Source: Leptospiraceae bacterium
Lineage (GTDB): Bacteria; Spirochaetota; Leptospiria; Leptospirales; Leptonemataceae
Direction: 5' to 3'
NCBI GenBank assembly: GCA_002717505.1
Contig: PBEB01000063.1
Span: forward strand, 17,127 to 72,512
DNA: 55,386 bases
Each line of letters starts with the position of its first letter. Position 1 is the first letter of the stretch. Shown in pieces: positions 17,098-25,497 of the stretch. The notes under the pieces are model-generated. The model did not search any database, was not told the DNA's origin, and saw only the letters and a list, made by a program, of their open reading frames with translations. The translations under genes and the position numbers were made by a program.

Positions 17098-18610
17098 AAC
17101 CGATTCGCTTCAGAGCTTCGCAGGCTTGCTCCATACGGGCGCTTCTTGATCCCTTGACCAGGATTCCATCAAAAGACAGATAATACTGCGAATTCCTCTC
17201 TATATGATCGGCAAGCTCTGCGCTGTCCGGAAAGAAAAACCTGTAATGCTCACCTGGCTCAGACATTCTCTCTAAGTCCTTTCCAAAGCCTTCCAGGTAC
17301 TTTCGTGCTCCATCGGTGCCTACGGCCTGAATTTCATAGGAATCTTCTTTCAGTATCTGTCCAATTTCAAAATGACCGGCTGCTCCGGCGCTACCCAGTT
17401 CAGCCATTTGCCCGGCCAGGCAGAGGAGCTTTCCCTCAGGCAGCATCTTTCTCAGAGATCGAATGGCGGCCAGGAAGGAATCAGGATTGGCATTGTATGT
17501 ATCATCCACAAGAATTCGGTTCTCCTTTCTAAGAATGTGAAACCTTCCACCGGATACGGGGGCTGCATGCCTGGCAGCTTCCTGGACACTCTGCAAGGGA
17601 AATCCGGCCATGTTTAGTGTGGCGATACAGCCCAGGAGGTTTTCGGCCTGCACTCGGGAATAATAATGCTGGTTGATCACTTTTCCCTGGAAATCCTCGC
17701 TCTCAAGAGAGAACTCCAGGCCGGATGGACCGAATTGCAGATCCCGCCCCTTCAATGATTTCCAGAGCCCTTGCTTTCGCACCCTGACTGGCACCGCTTC
17801 CCATCCTGGATCATCCGCCATCCCAAATAGTGCAATGGCCGGTTTTCCCCGCGAATTAGTGTCTTTACTCTTTCGCAACAGATAGGTTTTGCCAATGGCA
17901 GAGGCAGGATAGCACAGACTGGTTTTGCAGTATTGCATTAGCTCTTGCTTGGCTCGTGCAATGCCTCGCTTACTGTAAAAGAATTCTATATGAGCTCGCC
18001 CCACCGAAGTAATCAGTCCATGGTCCGGCTCTGCAATGGATGACAGTAGATCGATTTCCCCGGCATGATTCATCCCCATCTCGATAATTGCATGGCTGAT
18101 TCCTGGCTTTAGATTCAAAAGAGTAAGCGGGACTCCAATATGATTGTTTAAATTTCCCACCGTAGCATCCACGGAACTCTGGCCCAGAAGCTCAGATAGC
18201 ATTCCGAGAAGCATCTCCTTGGCAGAAGTCTTTCCATTGGACCCGGTAACAGCAATAACGGTGTAGGACTGATCCCTGCGATGCAGCCTGGCAACATCTT
18301 GCATCGTCTTCAATGGATCTTCGCAAAGGTAAAGAGCCATTCGCTGAGCCCAGGCAGGTTCGCTCTCGGCTAAACTGGCCGTTACATCATCTTCTCGCCC
18401 CTGCTCTATTACGATGCCAGTGGCCCCTTTTTCCAAAGCAACGGATGCGAAATCATGGGCATCAAAGTTAGGGCCCTTCAGACAGAAGAAGATCTCTCCG
18501 GGTTGAACCTTTCTTGTATCTGTGCTTGCTCCTGAGAAGGATTCCACCAAAGGACTGGAAGCTGAAGATAGCCGGGCCCCGGAATCTGTTAGATGCTCAG
18601 AACGGATCAT
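17090..18610 (-). CDS. murF: UDP-MurNAc-tripeptide--D-Ala-D-Ala ligase MurF
   Basis: MurF adds the D-Ala-D-Ala dipeptide that completes the UDP-MurNAc-pentapeptide. The N-terminal uridine-binding part has STDTRKVQPGEIFFCLKG, the ATP loop is AVTGSNGKTSAKEML, the central motif is IEMGMNHAGEIDLLSSIAEP and a C-terminal motif is LVDDTYNANPDSFLAAI. I use the ATG at 18610 (506 residues), which overlaps the murE stop in an ATGA and leaves the usual distance to the STDTRK motif. The frame extends 7 codons further to an ATG at 18631. Confidence 0.96.
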   Translation of the reverse strand: MIRSEHLTDSGARLSSASSPLVESFSGASTDTRKVQPGEIFFCLKGPNFDAHDFASVALEKGATGIVIEQGREDDVTASLAESEPAWAQRMALYLCEDPLKTMQDVARLHRRDQSYTVIAVTGSNGKTSAKEMLLGMLSELLGQSSVDATVGNLNNHIGVPLTLLNLKPGISHAIIEMGMNHAGEIDLLSSIAEPDHGLITSVGRAHIEFFYSKRGIARAKQELMQYCKTSLCYPASAIGKTYLLRKSKDTNSRGKPAIALFGMADDPGWEAVPVRVRKQGLWKSLKGRDLQFGPSGLEFSLESEDFQGKVINQHYYSRVQAENLLGCIATLNMAGFPLQSVQEAARHAAPVSGGRFHILRKENRILVDDTYNANPDSFLAAIRSLRKMLPEGKLLCLAGQMAELGSAGAAGHFEIGQILKEDSYEIQAVGTDGARKYLEGFGKDLERMSEPGEHYRFFFPDSAELADHIERNSQYYLSFDGILVKGSRSARMEQACEALKRIGYV

Positions 18611-20112
18611 GGATTTTTTTCTGCCTGCCATGCCTGCACTACTTCCTGGTCAGAGAAGTGCTTCTTTTCGGTTCCATAGATCTGGTAATCCTCATGTCCT
18701 TTTCCAGCAATAAGCACGCAGGATTTCTCACCATTTCCGCTTCTTTCGCTGGCCATATTGAGAGCGCAGATGATGGCTTCCCGTCTATCCGGCATTTCCA
18801 GAAGCTCCTGAAACACTGGCTTTAAATCCGGTAAATGTTTAGCTTCCAGAATCTGTTTTCGAATACTAGCGGGATCTTCCTTTCGCGGATTGTCGTCGGT
18901 AACTATGATCTCTGTAGCCAGCTCCATGGCTGCCCGGCCCATCAGCAACCGCTTGGAGGAATCTCGATTTCCGCCACATCCGAATACGCAAATCAAGTGG
19001 CGGTAATCCATCTTACTCAGTTGTTCCAGAATTCTCTGCAGCGCATCCGGAGTATGGGCATAATCGACGATGGCATCCACTCCATCGTTTACGGCGATTC
19101 GATTCATTCGACCAGGCACATCGGGCATTCCTGCAAACAATCCAGAATCAAAAGGAAGACCGCTGGCTTTCCAGGCAAGGTTTGCATTGCGCTGATTAAA
19201 TTCTACAGGCACATTTAATTGAAAGCTAGCAAATGAATCCACTACCGTTGTTTCAAGGCCCAGGCGACCAAGGTATCTCTGAAGTTTCCGCGAGTATTGA
19301 TCCTCGGAAGTCCTGCTCAGATCTTGAACGATGGCTTTACCTTTACCTTTACCTTTACCTTTACCTCGTCGCAGAAGCGTAAATAGATGTACCTTGGCCA
19401 TGAAATAGCGATGCATTGTTCGATGATAATCCAGATGATCTACAGAAAGTCCGCAAAATATAGCCTGATGAAAATGGATGCATTCCAGCCTTCCCAGAGC
19501 CAGAGCTTCAGAACTGGCTTCCAGCGCCACTTTCTCAATCCCTGCCTGATGCATTCGATGTAGAAGCTCCAAAAGCTGATAACTTCGCGGAGTGGTGTAG
19601 CCGGTCTCAATATGGATTTCCTTACCGCTGGCGAAATAAGTTGCTCCCAGGGTTCCGATCACTGCGCAATTTTTGCCTTCGCTTTTCCAGGAATGATAGA
19701 GCATGCGACTTATGCTGGTCTTACCGTTGGTACCTGTAACAGCGGTGATATCTAGTTTACGATCTGGATGATCATAATAGATCCCCGCCAGGAGAGCAAG
19801 AATCCATTCCGGCCGGCTGCGAGCCGGTTGCCTGCCAAAGAGGACTGCGCCTTTTGTTTCGAATTTCTGCAGTTTTGCGCTACCTTTCATTCTGAATGGA
19901 GCGATGATCAATGCCGGGCTTCCTTCCAGAGCGGAATCCAGATGTTGCTCCGATAGAGCAGTAATGGCAAAAATGCTTTGTTGCGAAAGCTCCCGGGAAT
20001 CATCCGTGATTCGGTCTACATCCACTGAAGAAAGCTTACCATGGACTTCAAAACCAGATTCTCTGGATTCGCCGGCTTCGTCCAGACTACGAATAAGTTC
20101 ATCCAGCTTCAT
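18607..20112 (-). CDS. murE: UDP-MurNAc-L-Ala-D-Glu--diaminopimelate ligase MurE
   Basis: MurE adds the third residue of the stem peptide. The ATP loop is AVTGTNGKTSISRML. The C-terminal substrate motif is DDNPRKEDP; DNPR is the signature of enzymes that take meso-diaminopimelate, so the peptidoglycan is predicted to contain mesoDAP or a close analogue. Length is 501 residues. An odd feature is a Lys-Gly repeat near residues 249-259, made by a hexanucleotide microsatellite, in a surface part of the central domain. The ATG overlaps the upstream FtsL-like gene in an ATGA. Confidence 0.95.
   Translation of the reverse strand: MKLDELIRSLDEAGESRESGFEVHGKLSSVDVDRITDDSRELSQQSIFAITALSEQHLDSALEGSPALIIAPFRMKGSAKLQKFETKGAVLFGRQPARSRPEWILALLAGIYYDHPDRKLDITAVTGTNGKTSISRMLYHSWKSEGKNCAVIGTLGATYFASGKEIHIETGYTTPRSYQLLELLHRMHQAGIEKVALEASSEALALGRLECIHFHQAIFCGLSVDHLDYHRTMHRYFMAKVHLFTLLRRGKGKGKGKGKAIVQDLSRTSEDQYSRKLQRYLGRLGLETTVVDSFASFQLNVPVEFNQRNANLAWKASGLPFDSGLFAGMPDVPGRMNRIAVNDGVDAIVDYAHTPDALQRILEQLSKMDYRHLICVFGCGGNRDSSKRLLMGRAAMELATEIIVTDDNPRKEDPASIRKQILEAKHLPDLKPVFQELLEMPDRREAIICALNMASERSGNGEKSCVLIAGKGHEDYQIYGTEKKHFSDQEVVQAWQAEKNP
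19335..19364. repeat. Hexanucleotide microsatellite in murE (5 x CTTTAC)
   Basis: Five uninterrupted copies of CTTTAC encode alternating Lys-Gly (GKGKGKGKGKA) on the minus strand. A change in copy number would add or remove two residues without shifting the frame. Strand slippage at such repeats is a known source of length variation. Confidence 0.92.
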
Positions 20113-20612
20113 TCGAACCAGTCCTTGAATCGCTCCGCAGAGGATTCCAGAGCTTCACCTGCATCCGGTGTAACTCCCTCAACCGATGCCGCATCCGGGT
20201 TATCGCCATTCCCCGGTTCTGAAGAATTGTCGTTCCGGGCAGGTTCTTCGCTTTCCGCCCCCCTGGCATCGTCTAGATCTTCTTCCATGTCATCGCGCGG
20301 TGTAATTTTATAGAAGCCCGGACCTGGACGCAATGAATCCAGATCTACATAGATAATGGTATTGTCTTCATAGAAAGGCAGTGCTCCATAGAGCTTCCAG
20401 TAAATGGTTTCGTAACCCTCGCCTTCCAGACGAGCCACTTCTGCGCGAATCGCCGAGTTTTTTCTTTCCCAGTCCCTTTTTTCGTACCGGGCCAGACGAA
20501 TCTCTCGTTCCAGTAGTGACGCTTCAATGTTCATAGAAATATAGGCATAGATTCCGGCGAAAAAAGCCAGAATACCAAGAGCCAGCACAGGATATCTTAG
20601 CTTGATCTTCAT
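20109..20612 (-). CDS. ftsL: FtsL-like bitopic division protein
   Basis: This 167-residue protein has a short basic N-terminus, one membrane helix at about 8-27 (PVLALGILAFFAGIYAYISM), then a heptad-like helix (about 30-70, SLLEREIRLARYEKRDWERK). The C-terminal third is acidic, low in complexity and probably disordered. Topology and position between rsmH and murE are those of FtsL, which with FtsB/DivIC activates the FtsW-FtsI synthase. FtsL sequences diverge too fast for motif proof, and the acidic tail makes this one longer than usual. It overlaps rsmH and murE by ATGA on each side. Confidence 0.65.
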   Translation of the reverse strand: MKIKLRYPVLALGILAFFAGIYAYISMNIEASLLEREIRLARYEKRDWERKNSAIRAEVARLEGEGYETIYWKLYGALPFYEDNTIIYVDLDSLRPGPGFYKITPRDDMEEDLDDARGAESEEPARNDNSSEPGNGDNPDAASVEGVTPDAGEALESSAERFKDWFE

Positions 20613-21637
20613 TTCGAGATACCTGCTCGGCGCTTTTCGATGCCAGGAGCGTTATTTTTTCGCCTGATGGCTCGGAGCCTGGCCGAGCGGGAAGCCAGGT
20701 TCTTTTCCAGTTCTTCTGCAGAAGGAGCCATGGATTTTCGAATCGCCTTTTCGAACGCTGCAGGCTTTTGTTCTTGCTCCAGCACCGGAACATCGTATCG
20801 GGAAATGCCGGGGCCTGCACCGCACAAATCTGCGAAGCACTTTTTGATGATCCTGTCTTCCAGGGAATGAAACGTTATGATCGCGAGTATCCCACCAGGA
20901 TTAAGAAGTGACGATAAATGGCGAGCAGCCCGTTCCGCTTCTGCCAGTTCATCGTTCACTGCGATTCGCAAGGCCTGAAACGTTTTTCGGGCCGGATGGG
21001 GTCTGTTCCGCGGGCCTGGTATAGCCCGGGCAATAATCTCTGCCAGCCTGGTAGCGCTTTCCACCGGTCTGGATTGGACAATTCGGTGTGCAATTTTTCG
21101 CGAAGCGCGCTCTTCGCCGTACCTGTAAATCAAATCCGCCAGTTCCTTTTCCGGTAAACTGTTCACCAGATCCTGAGCGCTGGACTGCAGATCTTCATCC
21201 AGGCGCATATCCAGGGATTCGTCCTCGTAGGAAAAGCCGCCTTTGAATTCTTTCAGATGAAGCATCGAGATTCCCAGGTCAAGAAGAGCGAAGTCCAGGC
21301 CTGCGAATGGAGGGTTTTCTGCGCTGCCAGCAAGGGGAAGCTCGATCTCGGAGGCTCGCTTTCTCATCCAGTTAAATCGGCTTTGCGCTGGATCCAGCCC
21401 GGCAGCTGCAAAATTGCTCCTGGCTCGTTCCAGCATTCTTGCATCGCGATCCCCCATCAACATGGAAGCTTCGCTGTAAGCTCGGGCCAGTTCCAGACTA
21501 TGCCCCCCGGCTCCCAGGGTTCCATCCAGGATTCGAAAAGGATGGCTTTCTTCGTTCATGGAACGATAATTCTCATAGGCCTGCTCCGCCAGAGAGAGCA
21601 CTTCCCTTAACATCACAGGCTGATGGCTGGTTTCCAT
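20609..21637 (-). CDS. rsmH: 16S rRNA m4C1402 methyltransferase RsmH
   Basis: RsmH (MraW) methylates N4 of C1402 in 16S rRNA using S-adenosylmethionine. The protein starts METSHQPVMLREVLSL at the ATG at 21637 (342 residues), 7 bases after the ThyX-like stop. The SAM motif is ILDGTLGAGGHSLELA, followed by ALLDLGISMLHL and, near the C-terminus, ALRIAVNDELAEAE and AIITFHSLEDRIIKKCF, all typical of the family. The frame is open further upstream, but that part is the end of the upstream gene. This gene normally heads the dcw cluster after mraZ, which is absent here. Confidence 0.96.
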   Translation of the reverse strand: METSHQPVMLREVLSLAEQAYENYRSMNEESHPFRILDGTLGAGGHSLELARAYSEASMLMGDRDARMLERARSNFAAAGLDPAQSRFNWMRKRASEIELPLAGSAENPPFAGLDFALLDLGISMLHLKEFKGGFSYEDESLDMRLDEDLQSSAQDLVNSLPEKELADLIYRYGEERASRKIAHRIVQSRPVESATRLAEIIARAIPGPRNRPHPARKTFQALRIAVNDELAEAERAARHLSSLLNPGGILAIITFHSLEDRIIKKCFADLCGAGPGISRYDVPVLEQEQKPAAFEKAIRKSMAPSAEELEKNLASRSARLRAIRRKNNAPGIEKRRAGISK

Positions 21638-21644
21638 GAAAGAC

Positions 21645-23264
21645 CTAGATAATGCGATCGTATTTTTCAATCCCCTGGTTCCAGACTGGAATCCCACAGA
21701 ATCGATCGCCCTCAGGGCAATAAGGAGTTGTACCTGCATCCTTTCGCAGGGCACAGGGCGCCAGAATCCATTGAACTACCTGGGGATGCACCTTGCTGAT
21801 TTGCTGTAACTCCTGCACAGATGCGCGAAAAATCTCTTCCTGAGCATTGTAGCAGGTCCGGGCCTTCCATTTATGATGCAGATTGAGCAGATCTCCGGAT
21901 TCGTAGAAGCGAATGGGAAAGGCATTGGGAAGTAGATAAGAAGCCTCTTCCTCGGTGCCGCCTGCTTCCAGGAATTGCTGGATTCCAGAAAATATCTCAT
22001 CCATGATGCGACTGTAATAGTCCATGGCCACATCGGACTTTTGAATCAACTCTGGAACTATGTAATCTGGCTTCCCGGTGAAGTGTCGCATCAAAATGGG
22101 CCTTGAGCCCGGAACCATGCGATGTCTCTGGTCCTGGGAATCCGCAGTATGCGAAATCTTCTTTTGAAAAGTATAGGACACATTGAAGAGCGAACGAGTA
22201 ATTCGGGAAAGAGTGCTTTCATTCAATGTGGAACCAAGATGATGATTCCTGGATGGTCTGAGAACCAGTTCAATGGCATCGTCGTCCGAAAGCTCCGAGG
22301 ATGGAATACCCATTACAGCCCGTACCGCATCTCCGATGACTTCCGGTGCATTGGAAGTATAACCGGCCAGACGAGAGAATCGTCCATCCATTAGCATGTC
22401 GTACTCTTCTAGAAACTGAGAGGTGACCTCTTTTTCATCCCTCTCAAGAAAGAATGATGCGAAGAACTGGTATTCAGTGGTTTCTTCCAGGGGCATGGGG
22501 TCGGCCATTTCTGCAGCATACAATGGATCAGATGCCTCCACTTGCTCCCACATACGTTCGACTAGCAGTTTTGCTTCCTCCGGCACATCGCAGGCCTGGC
22601 AAAGCCGACGATAGCGATGCAAAGTCAGCCCGTTTATGCTATGGTAGAGATAAGCATAGGTAGCAGTAGGAAGCACATATCGTGCCACTTCCATGGTCTT
22701 CTTATGGATTGAGTTTTTCCATTTATCTGGCTTGCTGGCTCTTGCGCGAAATACCTGAAAGTAAATATTGGAAGCCGGCTCTTCCAGCAAATCCATCAAA
22801 TGAAAATAGGCATCGCAGGACTTACGAATTACTGAATCGTAAATCTCATAGGCCTTACTCCGTCCATCCTGCAAAGAGGCAGGGTAATAAAACTGATCGG
22901 GCTTAACTTCAACGTATCTCTGGGATACCTGTTCGGAGTTATAGTAAGGATGAGAGTGTAAAAAGCTCCAGATCAACTGGCGACTGATTCGATCAATGGC
23001 AAAGATAAACTGTGGATGCTGCCTGGTGGTAAGATGTCCCGCTTTTAAAGTACTACTGGCAATCCGGTCTCGCAGTGCTCTGGATTTTTCTGTGGCCGAT
23101 ACCTGGTCAGGGTATACCAATCCTTTAGAGGAATAGCAGGTTCTGGCAGACGCTATGGAGACATCAAAGGGGCTGCTGGTAGCATCCAGAAGCTGGACCA
23201 GTGGCCCGGTATCAACAGAGGCAGCGGGTGGGGACATAAGGCGACTCTGCCTGGTGGCCGTCAT
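21645..23264 (-). CDS. Tandem-domain ThyX-like protein (FAD-dependent thymidylate synthase superfamily)
   Basis: This protein has about 539 residues, roughly twice the length of classical ThyX, and looks like two ThyX-fold halves. The N-half has ISRQLIWSFLH followed by YYNSEQVSQRYVEV, which matches the ThyX motif region ending in 'S-x-R-Y', but the canonical RHR is replaced by HSH near residue 103. The C-half has QRHRMVPGSRPI near residue 380 and NLHHKWKARTCYNAQEEI, which resembles the C-terminal ThyX motif. A cysteine-containing tail (APCALRKDAG, CPEGDRFCG) ends the protein. Classical ThyX makes dTMP from dUMP with FAD and methylene-tetrahydrofolate; whether this form does is not certain. 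The start is uncertain: ATG at 23264 or 23237, or GTG at 23294. It precedes rsmH by 7 bases. Confidence 0.7.
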   Translation of the reverse strand: MTATRQSRLMSPPAASVDTGPLVQLLDATSSPFDVSIASARTCYSSKGLVYPDQVSATEKSRALRDRIASSTLKAGHLTTRQHPQFIFAIDRISRQLIWSFLHSHPYYNSEQVSQRYVEVKPDQFYYPASLQDGRSKAYEIYDSVIRKSCDAYFHLMDLLEEPASNIYFQVFRARASKPDKWKNSIHKKTMEVARYVLPTATYAYLYHSINGLTLHRYRRLCQACDVPEEAKLLVERMWEQVEASDPLYAAEMADPMPLEETTEYQFFASFFLERDEKEVTSQFLEEYDMLMDGRFSRLAGYTSNAPEVIGDAVRAVMGIPSSELSDDDAIELVLRPSRNHHLGSTLNESTLSRITRSLFNVSYTFQKKISHTADSQDQRHRMVPGSRPILMRHFTGKPDYIVPELIQKSDVAMDYYSRIMDEIFSGIQQFLEAGGTEEEASYLLPNAFPIRFYESGDLLNLHHKWKARTCYNAQEEIFRASVQELQQISKVHPQVVQWILAPCALRKDAGTTPYCPEGDRFCGIPVWNQGIEKYDRII

Positions 23265-23278
23265 AGCGCAATTATTTC

Positions 23279-23294
23279 GTGGCAGCACTGCCAC
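23279..23294. other. Short perfect hairpin between the chemotaxis and ThyX-like genes
   Basis: GTGGCAG (23279-23285) and CTGCCAC (23288-23294) pair perfectly around a 2-base centre. It is in the leader of the ThyX-like gene and downstream of the chemotaxis gene on the minus strand. There is no T-tract in that direction, so it is not a clear terminator; a mRNA leader hairpin is possible. Confidence 0.35.
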
Positions 23295-23374
23295 TGTTTT
23301 CGTGGACAGTTTCTATGCATCCCGCAAGGCCAGGAAATCCATCCGATAGGCCCCTTCTCCCTGTGCAAAAGCAA

Positions 23375-25081
23375 TTATTCCGGATCCACGGAGAAATACC
23401 CGGTAAGATGATGCACCGTACCGGCTCCGGAGGCCGCTCGGGACGCAAAAACCTTGAGGGCCTCCGCCTGTCGGCTTAGCTCCTCTTCCCGGTCCGCAAT
23501 CCCGGATACGGATCGACTTAACTCCCTGGCCCCGATCCTTTGCTCCTGAACCGACCGGGAAATATCGCCCGCAAATCGGCTGACCTCATCTCCTGCTCCG
23601 GCTATTTCCTGAACCTGCCGATTCCCCTGATCCATCTCCGAAAGAACATCCGTAGACATGGAATCCATCTTATCAACCGATCCACGAATTCCATGAAAAA
23701 GATCCACCAGACCCTTAACCTGTTCGGTGCCGGATTGAACCCGCGCTGCCGTTTTCTCCAGGTGCCCGGAGATCTCCTTTACGGAACCGGCGGTTTGCTC
23801 GGCCAACCTGGAAATCTCTTCTGCTACCACGGCAAATCCGCGCCCCATTTCCCCGGCCCGTGCTGACTCGATGGAAGCATTTAAGGATAGCAAATTCACT
23901 CGTTCAGAAATGCTGGTGATGATTTGAATAATGGACTGGATCTCGCGAGCGCTACGTGCAATGCTTTCCATTGAATCTGTGGTTTCCTGAACTCTAGAGG
24001 TTCCATCGGACACTACTTTCTGTGCTTCGCTGGCCTCTCCAGAAAGGTTTTGCAGGTTCAAATAGGATTGTTCCATACTTGTGCGAAGCGCATTCAGGTT
24101 TTCGCTTACCTGCTCCATATCTCTTGTCTGACGATGAGCAAATTCTGAAATCTTTTCCATACTGGAGTCAAGTTCGGTTATGGCGGCGGAAGACTCCTCG
24201 GTGGCCGAGGCCTGTTCCGTTGTCCATTCGCTTACCAGATCTGCTGTATGATTTAATTCTCCGGAGAGTTTTTCCCAGGACTCGGTATTTTTTTGAATTT
24301 GATACAACAATCCCCATTGGTTGATGGCAAGGCTTCTGCCTGTAAATGTAGATTGCTGCATTTCGGCGCAGCAGCATGCAAGGGTTCTGGCTTCCGATGC
24401 ATCAAACAATCCTCCGCTGAGGATTGTTTGTAATCGATCCGTACTGGCTTCGATCTCACGTTTCAAGCGAAGGGAAAATGCAAGCATGAGAGAAACCCCG
24501 GCCAGTCCCAGAACTCCAGCGAATCCTTGAGCGATCCATCGCAAGTGCGACTCCAGACCCGCAGCAGCGGCAAATATAAAGAGCGTAATAGCTGCGAAGA
24601 TGAGCCCGGCAACGATCATGGATTTGCGCAGTAGGGACATCGGCCCTTTCAAGAGTCTCTTACCGGCTCTTTCGCTTTTCCAGTAGGCGGAGTATAATCT
24701 TGCTGCGTATCGCCTTTGAGATTCACTGGCTGCCTTTCGCACCGAGACAAATCCAACCATTACCCCTTTCTGATAGACCGGGCTTACTGTGGCATCCACC
24801 CAGTAGAAGTTCCCGCTCTTCGCACGATTCTTGACTATATTGTTCCAGGTTTTCCCCTGCTGAATCGTTTCCCATAGATCGGCGAAGATGGCCGGCGGCA
24901 CATCCGGATGCCGAATCAGATTATGCGCCTTGCCTACCATCTCCTCAACCTCGAACTCCGAGATACGCGCAAAGTCAGGACTGCAATAGGTAATTCGTCC
25001 CTTTCGATCGGTACGCGAAATCAGAACATCTCCAGGTCGGACTTCGTTTTCTTGATTCGTGATGGGCAGGTTTTCTTTCAT
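23375..25081 (-). CDS. PAS-containing methyl-accepting chemotaxis protein (Aer-like)
   Basis: This 568-residue receptor transmits a signal to the CheA-CheW kinase array. Residues about 10-120 are a PAS domain with the Aer-like pattern (RITYCSPDFARISEF, NLIRHPDVPPAIFADLW, NRAKSGNFYWVDATVSPVY), so it probably senses redox or energy state through a bound flavin or similar cofactor. Two adjacent membrane helices (about 155-178 and 184-207) leave almost no periplasmic part. The signalling hairpin near residue 400 is intact (NLLSLNASIESARAGEMGRG, AVVAEEISRLAEQT). The start ATG at 25081 has no strong ribosome binding site. It stands alone, convergent with nothing and divergent from the large kinase operon. 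Confidence 0.9.
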   Translation of the reverse strand: MKENLPITNQENEVRPGDVLISRTDRKGRITYCSPDFARISEFEVEEMVGKAHNLIRHPDVPPAIFADLWETIQQGKTWNNIVKNRAKSGNFYWVDATVSPVYQKGVMVGFVSVRKAASESQRRYAARLYSAYWKSERAGKRLLKGPMSLLRKSMIVAGLIFAAITLFIFAAAAGLESHLRWIAQGFAGVLGLAGVSLMLAFSLRLKREIEASTDRLQTILSGGLFDASEARTLACCCAEMQQSTFTGRSLAINQWGLLYQIQKNTESWEKLSGELNHTADLVSEWTTEQASATEESSAAITELDSSMEKISEFAHRQTRDMEQVSENLNALRTSMEQSYLNLQNLSGEASEAQKVVSDGTSRVQETTDSMESIARSAREIQSIIQIITSISERVNLLSLNASIESARAGEMGRGFAVVAEEISRLAEQTAGSVKEISGHLEKTAARVQSGTEQVKGLVDLFHGIRGSVDKMDSMSTDVLSEMDQGNRQVQEIAGAGDEVSRFAGDISRSVQEQRIGARELSRSVSGIADREEELSRQAEALKVFASRAASGAGTVHHLTGYFSVDPE

Positions 25082-25497
25082 AATCAACTGTGGGCGAAAA
25101 ATCGGGGATTACATCTGTAGGAGTAGCAGGCAATGATGCTGAATTCGCCACTATCTTTCCGGCGACGTTTCTTCCGTGACCTCCGCGTCACCAGGTACAA
25201 ACCCTTGACAAAAGTGGATAGAACTTTTTGCGAACTGATTTTTCCCTATTTGAAATACTCAGTACTGGTTCCTTTTTCAACTAGTGAAAGCTCTTCTGAC
25301 CTCACTAACTCCGCTTTATGAAAGTTATGCCACGGACATACCATACCCGGGTAATGACTGCACCAATTTCAGGAAATTTTATTCAGAAATCAAGGAGCTC
25401 AATATGGAGGCACCCTGCTTGAGCCACCGTCAGAATTGGTAATAACGCCTTCATTTTTTCGATAGACTATGCACGCAGATAGCCCACAATTTCTGCA
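25082..25497. other. 416-bp divergent intergenic region with a leader ORF
   Basis: This region separates the chemotaxis gene from the kinase operon and must hold both promoters. TTGACA at 25205-25210 looks like a -35 box, but no matching -10 follows at 16-18 bases. A 12-codon ORF with a strong ribosome binding site lies at 25404-25442. AAAATCGGGGATTA (25098-25111) recurs upstream of the cyclic-nucleotide-binding operon at 44.7 kb. Confidence 0.5.
25404..25442 (+). CDS. Possible 12-residue leader peptide
   Basis: AAGGAG (25392-25397) stands 6 bases before an ATG that opens MEAPCLSHRQNW and stops at TAA 25440-25442. The large kinase gene that follows 55 bases later has no recognisable ribosome binding site. 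A short translated leader could couple or regulate its expression. It is not in frame with the downstream gene. The evidence is only the site strength and the position. Confidence 0.35.
   Translation: MEAPCLSHRQNW

Noticed and set aside
25205..25233. TTGACA as promoter of the kinase operon
   Set aside because: No acceptable -10 box lies 16-18 bases downstream, so I record only the -35-like word.
25133..25321. A 62-codon plus-strand frame with AGGAG nine bases upstream, between the chemotaxis and kinase genes
   Set aside because: The site is somewhat distant from the start, the product has no recognisable features, and the area must contain promoters. It remains possible but is not supported well enough to list as a gene.
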